A stretch of DNA of 64,000 nucleotides, taken from Megascapheus bottae (Eukaryota > Chordata > Mammalia > Rodentia > Geomyidae). The translations under genes were made by a program, and so were the position numbers. A model generated the notes under the pieces. It worked only from the letters and a program-made list of their open reading frames with translations, was not told the origin of the DNA and ran no database searches. Shown piece by piece: positions 36,301 through 46,586 of this stretch; the first letter of the stretch is position 1; each line of letters starts with the position of its first letter. The stretch spans positions 1,167,501 through 1,231,500 of the forward strand of contig JANJXV010000152.1 of assembly GCA_024803745.1 (NCBI GenBank), written 5' to 3'.

Positions 36301-36844
36301 TGGACACTGAAATGCTGTTCCGTGACCTTTTTGGAATGTGTACAATGCAGTGACCACATAGTGATGTCTTCCATGCTATGATGAGAGTCTGTCTTCCCAT
36401 CAGACTTACTACTGGGCTCCACTTAAGATTTTGGACAAGACACAGACTCCAGGAGCACAAGCTCTGCAGTCCAACCAAGTGCCTTTTATCTGCTAACATG
36501 TCAGTTTTCCAGATATGAGCCAAACAGCATCTTGGCTCAAGAACTTCTTACCAGGGAGATCCCTCCTTTGTTTCTTAGGTAAATCCCTTAGGAAATTCAG
36601 CAATACTTCTTCAATGGACATTTCCAAGTGAAACTATTCTCTTTCCTTATAGAGAATAATTGAAGGTGCTAAGATTGAGAACACACCATACAGAATACAT
36701 GCTTGTTGGTAATCTGGAAATATAATAGCCAGGCTGGCATCAGCAACTATGTCTTCCTTTGATCACTAGACCCTGGAGGGCAGGTCAACCATCTGTATAG
36801 AATCAGGAAACATATGTTTGCTACCTTTCCTAAAACTCAAACAA

Positions 36845-37296
36845 TGCCGGGGCCAGCCAGCAGCAAACCAGGGTTTGCAAATTGGAATTCCTGAAATAGG
36901 GGGCAGGGACTAGGAACAAATAGAAGAGAGACAAACAGATGGGGCTCTGGAGGGCTACAGCCCAAATCAGGAGCCACAGCTTAAGAAGCCTGTAACCCAA
37001 GACCATAGCCCAGTTTATTTCCAATTCTGACATTAAATACACTTCTTTAAACTAGGGAACTACCAGAGGCTACATTCGTACAAACAGTATCAAGTCTCAA
37101 ATAGGTTGAATGAGAAGCGATCAAGTCCCAAACAGGTTAAATGAGAAGCTATTGAGTCCCAAACAGGTTAAGTGAGAAGCTATTGACACAGCCCAAAATC
37201 ATGATAAGAGCTTACTTCCTTGTGTACTCAATTGTGTGGGACCAAGGTCACTGACCCCACAGTCACGGTCACTGACCCCACAGTTGGTCCCCAACA
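36845..37296 (-). repeat. Provirus 3' LTR
   Basis: On the minus strand it begins TGTTGGGG and ends CCCCGGCA. It contains short internal repeats of the phrase 'agtcccaaacaggttaa' (about 37113-37190). It is near-identical to the 5' LTR. Confidence 0.95.
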
Positions 37297-37312
37297 TCTC
37301 CCCCGTCTTTAT
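37297..37312 (-). promoter_or_regulatory. Polypurine tract of the provirus
   Basis: The minus strand reads aaagacgggggaga directly before the TGTTGGGG LTR start. This is the expected place for the plus-strand DNA primer. Confidence 0.85.
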
Positions 37313-37489
37313 TTTAAAAGATGAGAACCCGCCTGTCTTAGGTTGGGTGGATCGCTGACTCTGCCTTACCCATCATCGGGAACTTCTTCAGATCAAGCTG
37401 AAGGCTCTGTCTTAGGTTGGTCAGAGCACATCCCCTCTTACCCATCCTTGACTATGATTCCTCTCATGGTGGAACTCATCCATCTGGGG

Positions 37490-38369
37490 CTAGATATGTG
37501 GAGTTGTCCTGCAAGGTTTAGCAACGAATTTTGCAAGATCCTTATCACACAAGGCAGTCAACATTCCTGGACCAACAAAGGTCATCAGCAAGCCTTTTAG
37601 GTTATGAAGGCCCTGTGTCAAAGCAACAGTGGCAGCTGTAGCGATAGCTGCTAAGGAAATAAAAGCTAGAATACCTGCTACTATTAATCCAATAAACCTC
37701 CTAGGGAGTATTAGGTCTTTCAATAGTTGTAAAGCCAAGATACCAGAATCTTCATAGCAGGGTACAGACATATTCACAGGTACCATAATATAAGGTGGTT
37801 GTTTAACAATAATAACAGAGGTAACTAATCCATTATACATACAATTTGTAAAAGAACAATTATCACATGTTACATTAAGTGGTGTAGAATCAATGGATAT
37901 ATTAAAAGGTTCATACATAATAGCAAAAGGAAGAGAAACACCGTTCATAGTGTTCTTTTGATAAGAGGAGCTGGGTAGAATTGGCTCCTGACCAGTCTAA
38001 TAGCTGTGAGGAAGTCCCAGTAATATTGGTGATAAGGATGCTTTTGATCTGGCACCCATTTCCAGTGATTGATACACTGCATCTCAGCACATCCTGGGAT
38101 GGAGTCATTGTCCCAAAGTTCAAAGCACAGTGGAGTGCCGATCCCAGAAGCAGAGAATCCACCCATTTGAATGTGTTGAATAAACGGATCAGGAGCAGTC
38201 CCATATGCTGATCGGTTGACATGCTGAAATAACTCAGGTCCACTGGAGGGTTGGGGATGTAGGTCCAGTGAGTCACTGCTTGGATGGCCACTGTCACTCT
38301 CCACAATCTGAACACAGTGTTCAGGCAGCCAGCGGGTGTCATTTTCTTCCTGTGAAAAAAAACATACAT
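37490..38369 (-). pseudogene. env: Provirus env remnant
   Basis: Two overlapping minus-strand frames (38369-37911 and 37948-37490) carry a short part of the surface subunit with several potential N-glycosylation sites. A basic PRR cleavage-like site lies near 37700, followed by a long hydrophobic, Ala/Ile-rich fusion-peptide-like segment. Most of the surface subunit is missing. After the fusion-like segment the transmembrane subunit is almost entirely absent, with no heptad region and no membrane anchor before the LTR. The frame break near 37930 also disables it. Confidence 0.8.
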
Positions 38370-39005
38370 GCCCTCGACCCCATGTTAGAACTGGATCAGG
38401 TCCGTGCCAAGCACCAGTTAGGGGATCCTTCCACTTTACTAAAGCAAAATCACGCTGCTCTCTTTTTTCCCAGAATTGCTGAGCAGCATATAAATTATGT
38501 AAGTCCAAATTCAAAAAATTTAAAACAAATAAAGCATGATTAAGTATATTCATAGGGGTACCGGGATACAACTCCCCCTTCTGTATTTTAACAATTTGAT
38601 GTTTTAATAATCCATTAGCTCGCTCCACAATACTTTGACCTTGAGAATTATAAGGAATGCCTGTAATATGAGTGATATTATAAGAATGGCAGAAGTATTG
38701 AAATGCACAGCCTGCATAACCAGGGCCATTATCTGTTTTAATTTGTGAGGGAATCCCCATCACAACAAAACAGCGAAGGCAGTGGGAAATACATGTTTAG
38801 TAGCTTCTCCAGCAAGGGAGGTGGCCAGGATAAAATTAGAATAAGTATCTACTGTAACATGAACATATTTTAACGGGCCAAATGATGGAACGTGTGTGAC
38901 ATCCATCTGCCAAATGTGATTAGAAAGCAGACCCCGTGGATTTACACCTGTATGAGGAGCTGGTGAGAAAGGCACACAGTTGGAGCAAGTTTTAACTCTT
39001 TTCCT
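38270..39005 (-). pseudogene. pol: Provirus integrase fragment (pol)
   Basis: The catalytic core of a retroviral integrase is readable in frames 38975-38760 and 38763-37945, separated by a one-base shift at about 38762. The DDE triad is visible: Asp in QMDVTH (near 38903), Asp in TDNG (near 38733) and Glu in VERANG (near 38625). The last two are spaced D-35-E. Upstream, a CSNC motif near 38990 is the end of the zinc-binding domain; its HH part is lost in the deletion. Downstream, a WKDPLTG-type C-terminal domain runs into env. Confidence 0.93.
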
Positions 39006-39044
39006 GATAATTTAACTGCTTTTCCAGATAATTTAAGCTGTCCA

Positions 39045-39407
39045 TCATCTTGATTTCACCTGTATAATCACGCCAGGTGTTATCTGAATGCCTTTAAGGG
39101 CTGAGCTGCTATGCCCTAGCAGAAATCCAACCTTTCTTGTGGGGAGGGGGCCAAAAACCCCTGTGGGGAGAGTTTGTATCCCTATTTCTGGTGTCAATAC
39201 TGTGTAGGTGGAGCAACAGAGGTCCAGTCCTGCGCTGCCTGGGGTGGCACGGAAGAGGTCGGAGACTGATTTTGGGGGGTTGTTAGAAGATGAACTTGTG
39301 ACTGAGAAGAGGGAGGGACTGTCCCATAATTTTGAGGGGCCCGGGGCTGGCTCCTTTTCCAGTTTTCCGAAAATGGGCGGCCATTTCTGTCTGTTACTGA
39401 CTTGCAA
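39045..39407 (-). pseudogene. pro: Provirus dUTPase (pro frame), truncated
   Basis: The frame overlaps the end of gag, as in betaretroviruses where pro is reached by frameshifting. It contains dUTPase motif 1 (PGSAGLDL, near 39242-39219) and a motif-2-like GHSS (near 39116-39105; the usual residue before SS is Arg). It ends soon after PGVII, so later motifs and the whole protease are deleted. The junction with integrase lies at about 39005-39045. Confidence 0.88.
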
Positions 39408-41020
39408 TTTTTAGCCCAGTGCTTCCCTTTACCATAGCATGGACAAGTGCCAGATGAGGTTTCTCTCTCTAACTTGGCCTGGCGTGGGCACTGTGCCATC
39501 CGATGTCCCATTTGTCCACAAGAAAAGCAACTCCCTGGGGGTCCAAGAATGCTGCAGGCCTCTATATTTTATATTTTCACTAATAGTCTTTCCTTGAGGA
39601 GCGGCAGCTAATGTGAGGCCTTGTATATGGGAGGGTCCTATATCAGCACACAGTCTAATATAGTCTGTGATTCCTCCCTTATTCCTACAGGGTCTGATAG
39701 CCATCTGACATGCGGCGTTGGCATTTTCATAGGCTATTTGTTTAACTATAGCCCTGCTTGCGTTCTCATCTTGTACTAGGCTGTCTGCAGTCTTCATTAA
39801 TCGAGACAAAAATTCTTGATAAGGTTCATCAGGTCCCTGTCTGATTTCAACAAGATTTTTAGTACGGTTAGAATTTGGTAATTTTTCCAAGCCTCTTTTG
39901 CCGCTGCATTTATTTGTATATAGGCTTCTATTGAATAGCCCAATTGATCTTTGGTATTTCTATAGGTTCACTCTCCTACCAATCGGTCTAAAGTATAAGG
40001 CAGGTTCTCAGCCCCTTTTGCTTCAACTATAGCTTAACACCATTCAGTAAACGCTGTTGTCCATAATAAGTAATCTCCCCCACTAAGTCATGCTTTGGCA
40101 AGCTTCTTCCAGTCATTTGGCCATAAAATGTTAGTACACATGGACTCCAATGTTACTTGAGTAAAAGGGGCAGTTGGTCCATATTGGGAGCAGGCACTCT
40201 TTAAGTCCCGTAATAGTTTAAAAGGAACAGGTTGGTTGTATACTTGTTCATCATGATCAACTAAAATAGGGAAGCATCGAGACCAAGAGACATCTTCCCC
40301 CTTTGTAGCAGCCTGAGCCAGGTTTAGTTGTGATGCACTACACCTGGTCGTAGTGCCTGTTAAGAGGGACTTGTTGCTAGGGCCTTCAGTCATGCCTAAA
40401 GTTTGAAAAGGGGGTTGGGACCATAAGGCTGCAGCCGGAGACAGTTGGAGTGAGGGGTAAGGATTAGAATTGGACACAATCGTGGCCGGAGGGTCATATT
40501 TATTTCCTACTTCTAGGGGACTCTCTGCTCTATCCCCTTCTTAGATAGTAAATGTATAATTTCTTTAAACATCTCCTCCACTGTAGCTGGCCGGACCTCT
40601 GACAGCTCATCATATCTTTCCTCCTTGATATTCAAATCTGAATTCTTATACTCAATATCTACAGGCTGTTGTTACCTTTTCACAATCTTACTTAAATTCT
40701 CTCGGGCTGTGGCATATGGCGCAGCCTCAGGTTTTTTCTCAGAAGGGTTCCTTAATTCAAGATTAAGTTTGGCACTCTCATGTTGAAGATCTAAACATTC
40801 ATTTACTAAATTCCACAAAGTAATGGCCTCTGCAGGGGTCTTTTCAGGGCCATTTATACCATAATAATCTTGAATTCCTTTCCCTACCCTTAGCCAGGTG
40901 TCTAAATTTAGGGTTCCCTCCTCTGGAAGCGCTCAAGCTGCCCTGTCCCACCCGCATCCCACGGGCTTGGAGTATGTCCCTAAGGACCTGCACATAGAGC
41001 CTGTGGCTTTCTTGACCCAT
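39190..41020 (-). pseudogene. gag: Provirus gag
   Basis: It starts at ATG 41020 with a myristoylation-type MGQES. Matrix is frameshifted. Capsid N-terminal text lies in 40477-40088. The capsid C-terminal domain with the major homology region (QGPDEPYQEFLSRL, about 39842-39798) is in 39890-39429. Nucleocapsid follows in another frame, 39511-39194. Knuckle 1 (CFSCGQMGHRMAQC) is complete. Knuckle 2 reads CPCYGKGKHWAKNC, with Tyr where the second zinc ligand should be. Several frameshifts separate these blocks. Confidence 0.92.
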
Positions 41021-41141
41021 AATTTTTTACTCCAGACTATAAACTCTCCTGCTCTCTCACTCTCTTAAGATGCTCTCTTAAAAGTCCTATGATGCGTCAC
41101 TCACCACAGCGGGGTCTTCCACCGTCGTCCCAGATTTTCAG

Positions 41142-41160
41142 GGTCTCTGTTCAGGCACCA
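41142..41160 (-). promoter_or_regulatory. Primer binding site, tRNA-Lys3-like
   Basis: Two bases inside the 5' LTR edge, the minus strand reads tggtgcctgaacagagac. This differs from the tRNA-Lys3 complement at three places, all explainable as C-to-T or G-to-A transitions. Confidence 0.85.
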
Positions 41161-41162
41161 CT

Positions 41163-41614
41163 TGCCGGGGCCAGCCAGCAGCGAACCAGGGTTTGCAAAT
41201 TGGGATTCCTGAAATAGGGGGCAGGGACTAGGAAAAAATAGAAGAGAGACAAACAGATGGGGCTCTGGAGGGCTACAGCCCAAATCAGGAGCCACAGCTT
41301 AAGAAGCCTGTAACCCAAGACCTTAGCCCAGTTTATTTCCAATTCTGACCTTAAATACACTTCTTTAATCTAGGGAACTGCCAGAGGCTACGTTTTTACA
41401 AACAGTATCAAGTCTCAAATAGGTTGAATGAGAAGCGATCAAGTCCCAAACAGGTTAAATGAGAAGCTATTGAGTCCCAAACAGGTTAAATGAGAAGCTA
41501 TTGACACAGCCCAAAATCATGATAAGAGCTTACTTCCTTGTGTACTCAATTGTGTGGGACCAAGGTCACTGACCCCACAGTCACTGTCACTGACCCCACA
41601 GTCAGTCCCCAACA
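41163..41614 (-). repeat. Provirus 5' LTR
   Basis: 452 bp, TG...CA ends on the minus strand, followed by the primer binding site. It is near-identical to 36845-37296. Confidence 0.95.
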
Positions 41615-41620
41615 AAACAA

Positions 41621-44600
41621 CAGAAAAGATAGCCAAAAGCCACATATACCATAGAGAAAGAGAAAGTCATTTATTGATAGGCAAGATGTAGAAACTGAAA
41701 CTAGGTGTCTTCCACCATGTAAGAAATTCCAAATTAAAGCAAATCAAGTAAGCCAGCCAAGCCCTTCCCACCTCCTTGTATACTCATAAGCCTTCGAGTT
41801 TTTAATTCAATAAAATGAGGAATCAATTTTGTGCAAAGTAAGGAATCTGAGGGGTAAAAACAGTGAACAAATTCCATGGAGAAACTGAGCATACTCTCTC
41901 CTTCAAAGAACAGAATGCCCCTTTCTATGCAGGTAAAAACACAAAAGGTGAACTCTCATTCTCTCAGTTGCTATGTCTCCGGATTCCTAAGTGTGACTGA
42001 AGAGAAAATTATGATGCTAGATCACAAAAATACAACAAAGTAATACCAATTCTTGCAGGAAGCAGTTCCACCAAGCCATTTCTAGAAAGTTCAATCACTA
42101 GATACGGTCATCATAATTTTACTAGGTAGATTCTTAACAGATTCATGAATCAAATTCAAAGTGTACATGGAATCTAAAAAATATGTAACCATCTCCCATT
42201 TCTTCTTCAACAACTAGGCCCTGCAACTTGTGAAACTCTTTCTACCATACCAGGGAATACTGCCAATATTTAGTAAGTTCAGTCAACAGATGGTACAAAT
42301 GCCTTCAGTGCGAATAGAGCATGCCCTACAACAATAAAGATTGATCCAGTCTCAAAACATCGGAATTTAGAAGTTGAAGAATCCTGTTAAATAGGTAGCT
42401 TGAAATTGTAGTTCAAATACTTTGAAATGTTACAAGTGTGGATAAAGGTTCTAAGTGAAGTGAATTTGTCCTCAGTGCCATTTTGGTAAATGAAAGGAAT
42501 TTACTGAAAATTCTCCAGGGGGTTTTCATTCCCTCACCCCAATGCCTGGGATATAGGCACCTGAATTCCTGGGGGCTGATGGGGTAGGGACATGGACAGT
42601 AGGTTCTCTGACATGCCACACATATACCATGAACTTGCATGACTCTGAATTATGCACCTCCCTTTGTTAATGTCCCCTACCTGTAAGTTTTCTAACAGTC
42701 TTAAGTGCATTGGAGATTGCAATTTCTTTGGAGATCATGGGTCCAATCACACTTTCTGGCTTTCTAATAAAGACTCAAAATATAAACTCTCAAAATGTGG
42801 AACTAGGTTATCTCCCAATAGAATACTCAATATACAGGAAGGATGCATAGGAATTCAGCTAAGGATTACTACATTTCTTCGTGGGAAGGATAATACACCC
42901 CCTCCATTCCTAAACAACAACAAAAATAAATTATCCAAGGAGAAAAAAATAAGCAGCTGAGAAATGACCCATTTTCCCATTATTTTCTCAGCTTTTAAAA
43001 AATTTGAATCACCCTACACTACCAATTGGTCCAATATCACAGATTTCTGGGACTTCTGAAACTTACATTCTGAATGCAGAAAGGGTTCAACTTTGCTTAA
43101 AATGGACTGATACTTATTGGTAAAAACAATACATAGGGAACACAGGTGTTTGCATCAAAGGCCTCTAGTCAGGGTCACAGAGCTCACAGTTCGAATTCAA
43201 AATACTCATTCAAGTGCAAAGAACTTAGCAATGATAGATACATGAAGCATGGGCATACAACCTGCTCACCAACTGAAGATGACATGAAGAAATACTCCAG
43301 GACAACAAGTAGAAAAAATCCAGACTTAAAAAGGCATATTTGTCACCTCTGAAAATGCTGCACCAGAGATGCCCTCTTGGGTTCATTCTCATACTTCACA
43401 TAAGTCAAGGACACTGGGTCTATTTTAGAACAACCCACAAGGGTACTTTAAGCTATGCAAGGGACTTTTTTGCAGTCAGGAATAATGTGCCCTAGGTTCA
43501 TGATGCACTGAGCTGCCTCCCAGCTGAGGCAGCACTTCTCATATCAGGTTGTGATCTGAGGAATAAGTACACGTGCTTACATTTGCATGGATGAAAGAAT
43601 GCCTAATGTGCCTAACATCCATTTATAAGACAGGCTTTGAAGACATAAAAACCAAAGCCACTTCTTAGGATGGCTGCCTCATTTACTAAGTCTAAAAACA
43701 AATGTTTTATCCTTACGTCCCAAGAGTCTGTGTCTACCTTTTGAACAAGCCACCTGGCCCACAAATGTCTGTACATTTGATGCACATACTAATATATAGA
43801 TGCAACATTACCTTTGCTGCAGCTCATAGTGATCACAGCATTCTGAAGTCCTAGAACCTGCCTCAGAGTAATAGTGAAAGCCACCTGTTCCCAGTGGAGG
43901 CATAAACTATAGGACCTCCTGACTTTTGTGGAAGACAAAGTTACTAGTCTTGAATAGGAGGATGCAAAACTGAATGCAGAACTTGTACCTGAAACAGTGC
44001 ACTTCCATTGGGGAAACTCATACTATCCCCAGAACACTTCTGGAACTGTAAATTCTGCAATTTTGATGTATTCACATTCAGCACATGTAAATTGGCCTGT
44101 GCAACTCTTCATCTGCTTGGAATCCATTCTGCCAGTAGACCCCTTCTACAGAAGTCAGCTCTCCAGAAGATCAGGTACTACTAAATGTGGCAAAAGCTTC
44201 CTCGAAAGTGTCATCCTAGATTGCTAAACAACTACTCAGAATAAACAATCACAGCTATATTTTTGAATCTACCAGCTTCAAGAAATTCATTGGCTCTGGA
44301 TTAGCATTCATAGCTTAGAGCAAGAACACCATCATCTTCTGGTAAAATACGAAAATATAAGGATCCAGCCCTACTATCATTCCCTTCATATTGAATGAGA
44401 CATGCTAACATCCTGAAAACCCTCACTAGGAATATACATCTGCTTTTCCATGCAAGTACCCAGCCAACAAGTTGAGCAGGACTTGGGCAAGATTCTCTCC
44501 TGTATGACTGTGAGAGGAGTGAGAGGAGTGGCTTGATGATCTGGCAACAACAACCCTGCTTGTAGGTTGGGCCTACAAGAAACAAAGCATCTGCTTATCA

Positions 44601-44695
44601 TGGCAATGTTCTCAACATCACTGAATACACTACCATGTTATTCAGTTGAGACTTCAGAGAAAGCTTCTGTTAAATAGATTGAAGCACAACAAGTG
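41621..44695. other. Anonymous sequence right of the provirus
   Basis: No gene is recognised and no convincing open frame is present. It contains one copy of an unclassified dispersed repeat at about 42583-42910. Confidence 0.5.
42583..42910 (+). repeat. Unclassified dispersed repeat, copy 1
   Basis: By eye this resembles 63541-63985 in the same orientation. Shared words include 'ccatgaacttgca.gactct', 'ataaagactcaaaatat' against 'agaaagactcataattc', 'ctctcaaaatatg.', and 'aaggatgcata.gaat'. An aataaagact phrase near 42768 could be a polyadenylation signal. I cannot name the family. Confidence 0.5.
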
Positions 44696-44710
44696 TATTG
44701 TGCTAATTTA

Positions 44711-44884
44711 TTTTTTCATAAATTTTATTGTAATCAATAGAAGGTTTACATTATATTTGCCAGATAGACGGTGCACTGTTTCACATACATTGATACCCTT
44801 TCTCGGGTCTTGGTCCCCATTTTCCCCCCCACCCCCACACCTCATCTTTTCCCCCCTTTCCTATCCGACTTCAAATAACCAATT

Positions 44885-44937
<53 letters not shown>

Positions 44938-45145
44938 TTTAATATATTAGATAACCAGGAGAAATACTGTAACAATATGGGATAACCAAGAACAAAACAG
45001 ATGAGAGAGATAACATAGTATATTAAAAACAATGATCACTCATTTTATGGCTTTTGTTTCTATATCCTGAAGGTCCTTTCATTTAATGTCATTTTATATG
45101 GCCTTATGAATCTACATTTTGTTCTATTGTAAATTTCTGCTAGGA
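44711..45145 (-). mobile_element. LINE-1 3' UTR fragment with target-site duplication
   Basis: A reverse-oriented L1 3' end with C-rich tract (44823-44860), flanked by a 15-bp duplication, tattgtgctaattta (44696-44710 and 45146-45160). Confidence 0.93.
44884..44940. repeat. (CA)n(TA)n microsatellite
   Basis: CA repeats pass into TA repeats inside the L1 3' UTR, where younger copies (for example 2815-2840) have only a short AT-rich segment. Confidence 0.95.
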
Positions 45146-45395
45146 TATTGTGCTAATTTATAACATATCCGTGACTCCAAAAATTTCTTAGAGTTAAAAT
45201 CCATTGTGTCATGAAAGAGCAGGAAACAGTAAGTTTCCGTACTTCATTCTTTTCCTTAACCAAACTACTGAGTTAAAGAGACAGAGGTATGGAAGCAAAG
45301 TAGTTTTAGTCAATTCAAGGTCCAAGACTGAGTAAAGATCCTCTGGTTTCATGACAAAGCTGACAGTTTTCCTTGGATACTGCAATGCCATTTTT

Positions 45396-45580
45396 TGCCA
45401 GTCCTGGGCTTGAACTCAGGGCATAAGCACTGTCCTTGGACTTTTTTCAAAGCTAGTGCTCTACCACTTGAGCCACTACACCACTTCCAGCTTTTTCCTA
45501 TATATGTGGTACCGAGAAATCAAATCTGGGTCTTGGTGCATGCTAGGCAAGCATTCTACCACTAGACCAAAGCCCCAGCC
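45396..45580 (-). repeat. ID-like dimeric SINE with target-site duplication
   Basis: Reverse orientation: 'ccagtcctgggcttgaactc', 'tctaccacttgagccac', 'gctaggcaagcattctacc'. It is flanked by a 16-bp duplication, ctgcaatgccattttt (45380-45395 and 45581-45596). Confidence 0.93.
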
Positions 45581-45596
45581 CTGCAATGCCATTTTT

Positions 45597-46586
45597 AGAT
45601 GCTAAAATAGACACACACAACAGGATCAGCAAACAAAAAAAGACATAACCAGCCAGTTATAGTGATTAATTTGTCACTTTCAGTACAATCTACCATGAAA
45701 TACATTTTAAAGTCTAAAGTAGGTGAGGTCTGCCGCTGCAAGGCCTTGTATATCTAAGCTGCAGGATTCTGTGGTTTATTCTTCACTCATAATCCTATGA
45801 ACCCATAGTTCAGAGGAGCAGATGTGGATGACCACAGGCCACCTTGAAGAAGCTAAGGAAAGCTCAGTGACTTTCAAGTTAATCTCATAGTTCTGCCAAC
45901 TAGAAGTTCTCAGGACAGTTTGAGTAGTTTGTGGGCTTACAACCAATGTCAAAGGCAGTCTAGATCATGCTGGTATGTGACTTCAGAAGTCTGGGTGTTA
46001 GGTTGGAAACCTGGAGGGTGTTCTAGAGCCAAATTCCTACCCATAGGAATTGCCAAGATAAGGGCCAGGACAAGACTAAGGTTTTACTTCATTAAAAATT
46101 CTTAGTAATACTGCCTTGGATTTGGACATGACTTCAAACTTGACCTTCAGTGATCCTTCCAGAGACAAGCTACTTAGTATATCTTGGAGACTGCCTACAC
46201 AATTACTGAAACTTCATCATATCTGGGGTATCCTGAACAACAGATCCAACCATTTTGCTTCTAGTAATATCACACAATGACAAACCCTTCTCCTGTACAA
46301 CCTTCTATGTGCTTGGTCCTCAACACCATCATCATGCTTCCACAGCCACAGTCCCTTGGAATGCTCACATGGAGAAACAAACTCTCCAGACAGAGCTGAC
46401 CTACCAAGCATTTCCCGTATACCTCATATATAGGGCACTGATGGCAATACCTTAGGGCTGCATGAGAAATAATTTCATAGGCTACACTGTAGTGTCTACC
46501 ACACAAGTCATAGAATCTTCCAATATCTCAGCCTACCAAGTGGCATTGCTTTATCTTACCTTAGACCCACTACATTGCAATTAAGG
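45597..46586. other. Anonymous sequence
   Basis: I recognise nothing here. Confidence 0.5.

Larger units (their letters stand above)
31706..36838. other. Five kilobases of anonymous sequence left of the provirus
   Basis: No open frame here exceeds about 100 codons, and none resembles a family I know. Only SINE scraps at about 32110-32165 (plus) and 33245-33355 (minus) are recognisable. It may be an old, decayed repeat or unique spacer. Confidence 0.5.
36845..41614 (-). mobile_element. Class II (betaretrovirus-like) endogenous provirus, internally deleted
   Basis: A 4.77-kb provirus on the minus strand has paired 452-bp LTRs and a 6-bp target duplication, aaacaa (36839-36844 and 41615-41620). 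In viral order it has LTR, lysine primer site, gag, dUTPase, integrase, env remnant, polypurine tract, LTR. Six-base duplications, a dUTPase next to gag and two zinc knuckles are typical of betaretrovirus-like elements. Protease, RT and RNase H are deleted, most of env is gone, and frames are broken, so it is defective. The LTRs differ at about 14 positions by my count, roughly 3 percent. Confidence 0.95.
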
